The position numbers and the translations under genes were made by a program. The notes beneath the pieces are model-generated. The model saw only the letters and a list, made by a program, of their open reading frames with translations, made no database searches and had not been told where the DNA came from. A stretch of DNA of 64,000 nucleotides from Mariannaea sp. PMI_226 (Eukaryota > Ascomycota > Sordariomycetes > Hypocreales > Nectriaceae). How positions within the stretch are numbered: position 1 is the stretch's first letter; each line of letters starts with the position of its first letter. Shown here in pieces: positions 58,217 through 64,000 of this stretch. Location: the NCBI GenBank assembly GCA_024336345.1, contig JANFOG010000003.1:3354501-3418500 (forward strand), written 5' to 3'.

Positions 58217-58574
58217 TGTGTAACTGGAAGCAATAAAAATAATTAAAGCTGTTGCTGTGGAATATGTGTTTGTCGAATGCAATTGAGCTTCTTTTCGTAA
58301 TGAGAACTGTACTTTTCATAGCCATCATTTGAATTGGCAATCTAGTCTCTACTTATAATAATGTCTGCTTGAGATTTTCCATTGCCATTACAAGGACGCA
58401 TAGTGAGTGTGACCCAAGTAAGATGGGTTTGGTCTGGGGAATATGCCGGACGAAAAGCCCGTGGGTAACTCGGGAAATTGACACGGGGCCAACATCGAGT
58501 AAAAAATACTCCTACACACTTATTTCCAGCATTTGCCGATTTATCTCTTTCGATCTACTATTCAGCCGCAAAAT

Positions 58575-58598
58575 TTATCAGATTATCAGATTATCAGA
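58575..58598 (-). promoter_or_regulatory. Three tandem GATA-type sites (TGATAA x3, 8-bp period)
   Basis: The plus strand reads TTATCAGA three times without interruption; the minus strand, which is the coding direction of the MFS gene, thus has three TGATAA (HGATAR-type) sites about 360-380 bp upstream of its start codon. GATA factors control nitrogen, iron and light responses in fungi; which one, if any, binds here is unknown. Confidence 0.55.
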
Positions 58599-58870
58599 TA
58601 AAAAATGTTCCCCAGTCCCTGTCGTGAATCCGATGGTTTATACAAGACCCGGTTCCCGTGCGTAAATACAAGATGTGCAGGATTCAACGTATCTCAATAT
58701 AGTTTGTATATACAATACACTATGTGTAATATATTAGAATGGAAGCTCGTGATAATAACAAATATCTATCAACACAATTATTCAACCCTAAAGAGTTTTG
58801 CGGAGAAGATTATGAGAAGGTTGTTACTTACGCTGCCTTGCCAATTTCGTCCGGCCCTCTTCTGTTTCTG

Positions 58871-58892
58871 CTCTCTCTCTCTCTCTCTCTCT
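58871..58892 (+). repeat. (CT)11 dinucleotide repeat
   Basis: Eleven CT units in the divergent spacer, a likely microsatellite. Confidence 0.9.
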
Positions 58893-59959
58893 GAAGAAAA
58901 AAATTATGGTGGAGAATGACATAGTGCCCCGGAGCTGACCGAGAATAAAGACCGGTTTGACGTAGTTAATGTAGCACTGGTGGGAATATCGGAAAATAGA
59001 CCAGTGGGGCAGAGATGGCAAGACTAGGCCCTGGAACGGTGTTTTCAACTCGCGCTTATTACAGAGCGGATCGATCAAGTAGATCACCGGAGTATAGTGG
59101 AGATGGGAACGGGAACGGCGGCTTTAAAACGCCAGGTCATGACTGGAGTGCTACTCAATCAAGCAGATTCTCTCGTGACTTGGCTAGCATGGGCAACCTC
59201 AATCTATCTTCTCCGTATCCTGTCTTTATGAATGCATACGACTCGACGCTCGTATTGAACATATGGATGAATAACCAGAATAGAACAGTGCGTTGCACAA
59301 ACCAGTTAGATCAGACGTGACACGGGTGAGGCGTCAATTGTGAGCGAGACGCAGCAGCTGTTGCGGAATTACAAGAGACTACAGGTTGTTTATTACATAG
59401 TGCATATACAAAGAGGGCAATAGATTGACATCGATGCAGAATTAGAATGCCATGTCTTTCGCATATCTGACTTCCCTCCTCACCCCCTGGCGGCCTGATG
59501 ACGGACATTGCGTACTTAGACTACGATATCACCGGGAGTGGGTACGCAAGCTTCGGCCGTGACAGGGGTCGATCTTCCGCCTGGCCCCAGCCCACGACGC
59601 CGTCTTCTGCCGGCATTTCACGAACCCATATCAGAGTAGCTGCAATTGAGTAATTGATGAATTGGTTGATGTTTCTTACAGTTGCAAAACAGGCGGCTCA
59701 TTGCCCTGGAGACTGTAGCTTCTGTCTCACCTTGTTCGTGTTCACGGATCTTTACTTATCCCGGGCGGCCTTGCGTTGTGCGTCGCGCGTCACAACACGT
59801 GAAACGACAGAGACTGAATACGGGGACTCTCTTCCCCCGCAACCAACCACAGGCATGTTGACAAGTCGCACATCAACTGCCCGCACACAGCCAGAGGCAT
59901 AGCTCCCATCCATAATCTGACCATCTTTCGCTCCCATCTTCGCCCTTGGGTTGCACAAA

Positions 59960-60830
59960 ATGTCGTCCCCAATCGTCTCATCAACACTCCAGGCTGCCGC
60001 TCTTTCAACAGCCTCCAATCTGTTTGCGCAGTTCTACCAGGCGCACCAGGAAAAGGTCAGGATTGCTCTGCTTCCGTCCACCCAGTCCATATCTCATAGG
60101 GTGCCTGATATCTTTCCATTCAACTCGGCCAGCCCAGAGTTGATATTCACGGCCTCGGATGAACATTTTGACCAAAGGCTTCTGCAACCCGTGTTCGTAT
60201 CATGTGTGTACATGAGCTCCAATTTGCTAATTACCTTGACCTGTGGCAGCGCCCCCCGACTCTGGATATCCTTCAGCTCCTGCGCTTCGTGACTCTCGCG
60301 CTCTTGACTGCGCCACCTAATTATCAATGGCAGCAATATCTTGAGCGTACTTTTCCTGCGTATCCCATCGTGCGCCCAAAAGAGCGCATTGATGATATTG
60401 AAATGAAGCCTCATGACGACGCGCCTGAGCTCAAGGAAGGCTTTCCGCCCGTCCCGGGCACGACGGAGCCCAAATTCAGTCTCAAGAATACGCTGACCAA
60501 GTGGTTCGTTGACTGTATGACTGTTGGAGCCATCGCGAACACAATTGCCTTCCTGGTCCTCATGGGCATCCTCAAGGGCCAGGGAGGTTCCACCATCTGG
60601 AAAAACATCAAAACGGTAAATTATGGCCCAAAAGCCAGCTCCGCATGTCACGAATCAAACTAAATGATTCACAGGAAACTATCCCCATTATCGTTGCTGG
60701 TTACAAGATCTGGCCAATTGCTTCGATCATCAGCTTCACCTTTATCCCTGTCCACCGTCGCATTGTTTTTCTAAGCTTCATTGGTCTTCTCTGGGGTATT
60801 TATATGAGTTTGGTTGCTGCAAAAGTGTAA
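59960..60830 (+). CDS. Mpv17/PMP22 family membrane protein
   Basis: Spliced model of 205 aa: exons 59960-60055, 60250-60615 and 60675-60830; introns of 194 and 59 bp. Family features are an N-terminal helix with ASNLFAQFYQ, the segment RFVTLALLTAPPNYQWQQYLE, and the C-terminal GYKIWPIASIISFTFIPVH (the Y/W-x-x-WP...F-x-P-x-x-R hallmark) followed by the last helix. Known relatives are Mpv17/Sym1 of the mitochondrial inner membrane and PMP22 of peroxisomes; which organelle applies is not decidable from this sequence. The soluble loop between helices 2 and 3 is longer than usual (about 40 residues, rich in Pro/Glu/Asp). ATG 59960 is chosen as the first in frame; TTG 59951 is unlikely. Confidence 0.9.
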
Positions 60831-61731
60831 TGGCCTTAATTGCAAAGTGTATTTTATCTAGGTTCCTTGAGATTATTGGAGCACTCCCTCATGAGACTAA
60901 GAAAGCAGTTTAGGACACTGGTTTTCTCACTTCATTGGCGCCAGGTCTCCTGAAGCCTCCACACAGAATGCTGCAGTAGCATTTGGAAGATCCTTTTCAT
61001 CTGATTAGTGACCATTATGGCTGAACAGAGTCAATCTTAGTTCCTATGAGCAAGGAATTCATAGGTATCGTATTTTATTTCTGACTCAATAATTGAAGAA
61101 GTCTCATGTTTCAAGCATGTTCCCTGTACATTCAAGATTACAGTCCAGTGCACCTCATGCTCAGACACCAGTACCTCTCTGGTTTTAGTAAATGAGATCC
61201 AGTTGTGTACACAACTTGTACCTGAGGTAATTGACCTCTTTTTCAGTCGCCTTCTGCGATTTGTTTCAATTCTAGCTCCCAAGCCTGAGACTTTTGATAT
61301 CTTTACCACATCAAGGGTCTAAGTACGAGGATTCTTTTTGCATGTATCTATTTTATTATATTTTTTTCTATATGATGTAAGATCTTTTCCATTGTTTGCA
61401 AGCAAGATGCCTTGTTATGACCCCCCTGGCCACAGCGGCATCGATTCTATCCAATCAATGAGCCAACGTCAGGGTCGCAACAAAGGTTGCTGCACACAAA
61501 CACAAGAGAGCTGAGGATTTCTCTTTAGAAAACTTAGTCATGCCACACAGGATGGTAAAGAAGCTTTTTGAGCATCGGTAAAACGGCAATGAATGAAGCA
61601 TTTTTGCGTTAAATTTCAACACTATACCAATATTTATAAGGCTGAATTTCCTCACTTAAAAAGCAATAGTTGATCAATTGAATTTCGAAGCTGCAGCACC
61701 TTGTTTGCATCCCAGTATCCTAGCTAACCCT
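60831..61731. other. Convergent AT-rich spacer
   Basis: About 900 bp between the Mpv17-like and oxidase genes. Only short ORFs without recognisable character are present. Confidence 0.6.
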
Positions 61732-63236
61732 TCAATTGGCCCATTCACGGGTCCAGTCCTGCAAGTCACCGACAATTTGGTACGTGGGATTCGCCATGTG
61801 CCCGTCACCCTTTCTATCCCAACCCCACCGGTCGGCATAGTCGCTAGCCAAAGAGCCATCCATCATCTCTGAGATATAGTCTCCAATGACCGGCAAGAAT
61901 TTCCACCCATGAAACGAGCCACCTGTTGCAAGGTAGAGGTTTTTGCAGTGTGGGTGTGGTGAGATGAGGAAATCATGTGTTGGTGTTGATGCATCCCTTG
62001 TTATTCACACGTCGATTAGTCGAGGACTCATCTCGATACGTACCGGCGCAGGCTGAATATAGCGAATACTAGGACTTACCAACACATCCGATAAGCTTCT
62101 ATCTTAACCTCTCGAGTCTCTTCACCGTACAAGAATCCGAGTGTCTCTCGTGCTCGGTCTTCAAAGAACTTGAGGAACCGTGGCCCTGTCCACGTATTAT
62201 ACACGGGGTTGTCTGGCACAATAGACATGACCTCGCCGGAAGGCTCGAAGGGTTGATAGTTGGTGAAGCATAGGTCGCAATTGAATTTGATAGTACCGTC
62301 CTTGAGGATTGAAATACCTTCACCTATATGGGTCAGAGTATGTCAGCCGACCCAGCTCATACCTAATTCTCTTCAATTGCCAACTGGGGGAGGTAGAAGG
62401 TCGGTTGTGGTGCTAGCTAGCTTACCCTTGGCCTCAGATAAACAGTTCTTGAAAACTGGAATCGTAGCAAACTTTTCTTGGAGCGAGCCATGTAGTTTGG
62501 CGTAGAAGCTGACAGCACCAGTAGCCAACAGTCTCTTCCCAGCATGCAGTTGTTTTTTCTTCGGTGCGCTCTGTGCCAACAGCATAGCTGTCCTAGCACC
62601 CGCTGCTATGAGCACTTTGTCGGCATAGAATCTCCTGCCGTCCCTCATGATGACACCAACACACTGGCCTTCAGATCCAAATTCCAATGATCTCATCTCA
62701 GCTACCACGTAATCGACGCCAAGGTCAACTGCCTTCTGGATGACAGCCTGCAGAGCCTTGTCAGCCTCAGCGAACCCCACACTAGGGTTGAAAAGAATGC
62801 GGTCAAGGCCCTTGAATTTGGCTGAGGCGAGAGCACCGTTCCACCGGCGCCGTACTTCATCAACAGGAAGGAGCTCCGAGTCATTGGCGATCCCTAACTC
62901 GCGGTAGGCCGCGATGCTGTCCTCTGGAAAGGAGGTTGGATCGGCACGCAGCATCCCAACCTCGTGGTAGTATGGCTTATACAACTCCTCCTCGCGCCAA
63001 AGCGGCATGGCCTTGGCCATCATACGCATATACAGTTTGTCTGGATAGTCATCTCGAACGACCTTGTTGATATCATGAGAAGCGGCTCTGGGATTCGGGA
63101 AGGCTTCGGTGTCGACGAGTGTCACTTTGACGTTGCCACTTTTGATAAGGGACAAAGCCGTGGCAGCTCCAAAGTTGCCGGCTCCGATAATAAGAACAGA
63201 AGAGGAAGAAGAAGAGGAGAAGGAGGCGGTGGACAT
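61732..63236 (-). CDS. FAD-dependent oxidase, fructosyl amino acid oxidase (amadoriase)/sarcosine oxidase family
   Basis: Spliced model of 439 aa: exons 63236-62426, 62323-62080 and 61996-61732; introns of 102 and 83 bp. The N-terminal Rossmann motif is GAGNFG (18-23) after a Ser run. Family blocks are NPRAASHDINKVVRDDY, ADKVLIAAGARTA, YRMCWDASTP with Cys351, the likely covalent FAD attachment site, and ATGGSFHGWKFLPVIGDYI near the C-terminus. Such enzymes oxidatively deglycate fructosyl amino acids or demethylate N-methyl amino acids, releasing H2O2. The protein ends DWTREWAN without an SKL-type peroxisomal signal, unlike many relatives. Substrate cannot be predicted from the sequence alone. 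Confidence 0.92.
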
Positions 63237-64000
63237 ATCGAAGAGAATACTAGGATAGTTGCCGTATGAGCTTGATATGAAGGAGCTTCTTGGGAGTTGT
63301 TTTGAGAAAAGGCTTGGCCAAAATCTTTTGTAGTTTCAGAAAGGCATGGAAGGAGGCGCATTTATACCTATCAGAACTCCCTATAGCACTATTGCACTTT
63401 TGTGAATTCCTATATCCGAGAAAAAAATATGTCCGACCGGGACTATGGAGGTTGATAGAAATAGCGGTGGGGGGTGGGAGACAACGAGTCTAGAAAGAGG
63501 AAACAAGGCTGACTGACAGTCGTCCATTGGCCATCACAGCCACGAGATATGATCGTGTGATTACACCGATGGGCCAAAGGCATCCAATTCTTACGAGTTC
63601 CCAAATTCATCGCCGCCTCAGTATTCCCCCTCATTTCCATAAATCTATACCACTACCCAGACTGACGTTAACTTCCTCTCGGAACCGGTTGCTTTCAGCC
63701 CCTCGTCCTACTTGGCCTACACGCTGCTGAGACTTTTTGAGGAGAGAGGGGAAAATATGAGATACCAGACTCCAGTTGGCTAAGATCTCCTACTACAAAC
63801 ACCATCAGTACCATGGTTAAGGTAAGGTTTTCGGTGGACCTAGCCTGAAAGCACACTGCTAAGATGAATGGAAAAAAAAGCAAAAGGAGAGGAGGGTGCG
63901 CCATCATTGTACGACCGGGGGTTACGTGGAACCAGGGACACGTGGCTGTCGATGCTAGTTGTCGAAAGTTGTACGGGCCTTGGAAGTAAGTTTTGGTAGT
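63237..64000. other. Terminal spacer with a possible first exon of a further gene
   Basis: About 760 bp upstream of the oxidase. At 63813-63821 the sequence reads ATG GTT AAG directly followed by gtaagg, which looks like a very short first exon (M-V-K) with a donor site on the plus strand. Later exons would lie beyond the window or be too short to recognise, so this is only a candidate. Otherwise there is no coding frame of note. Confidence 0.3.

Larger units (their letters stand above)
58217..59959. promoter_or_regulatory. Divergent intergenic region (MFS / Mpv17-like)
   Basis: About 1.7 kb. It contains three tandem TTATCAGA units (58575-58598) and a (CT)11 repeat (58871-58892). No coding frame with recognisable character was seen. 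Confidence 0.6.

Noticed and set aside
1..64000. CRISPR arrays, rRNA genes, intact transposons or telomeric repeats
   Set aside because: None seen; the tandem repeats at 14348 and 14632 lack spacer architecture and no TTAGGG runs occur.

Overview
The window looks like nuclear DNA of a filamentous ascomycete, most likely a sordariomycete and plausibly Hypocreales. The evidence is short GT-AG introns (about 40-290 bp) with CTAAC-like branch sites, gene families typical of these fungi (PDR ABC transporters, Zn2Cys6 regulator, CYP52-like P450, NRPS-like enzyme, amadoriase-type oxidase), pyrimidine-rich promoters and long gene-free spacers. The placement rests on remembered family resemblance, not on a search. 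I rebuilt spliced models by hand from reading frame, splice sites and family motifs; every multi-exon model closes in frame.

Region 1 (1-14 kb) resembles a small specialised-metabolite locus: the C-terminal half of a PDR transporter (1-2214, cut by the window edge), a convergent A-T-C NRPS-like enzyme (2562-6402, minus), a divergent CYP52-like P450 (9247-10893, plus) and a Zn2Cys6 regulator (12091-13952, minus). Activation plus tethering plus condensation, oxidation, regulation and possible export would make a coherent set, but co-regulation is inferred.

Region 2 (14-21.4 kb) is gene-poor: repeats near the regulator promoter, one small unknown ORF (16414-16920) and about 4.5 kb of AT-rich spacer.

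Region 3 (21.4-31 kb) is conserved core genome: a purine phosphoribosyltransferase (Hpt1/Xpt1 family), an OXLD1-like mitochondrial protein, a kinetochore-like RWD candidate, DPM3 (three short exons), and two proteins of unknown function.

Region 4 (31-47.6 kb) has about 6 kb of spacer, a ferric reductase with a GC-AG intron and His-rich N-terminus (36899-38886), a small HTH-like protein (39757-40230) and the acetyl-CoA hydrolase/CoA-transferase Ach1 (42689-44696).

Region 5 (47.6-64 kb) has a complete PDR transporter (47671-52442, five exons), a secreted Cys-rich, probably GPI-anchored protein (54842-55834), an MCT-like MFS transporter (56598-58216), an Mpv17/PMP22 protein (59960-60830) and a fructosyl-amine-oxidase-like flavoenzyme (61732-63236). 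A possible first exon of a further gene lies at 63813.

I saw no rRNA, convincing tRNA, CRISPR array or intact transposon. I found no unmistakably new system; the A-T-C/P450/regulator locus is the best candidate for undescribed chemistry.
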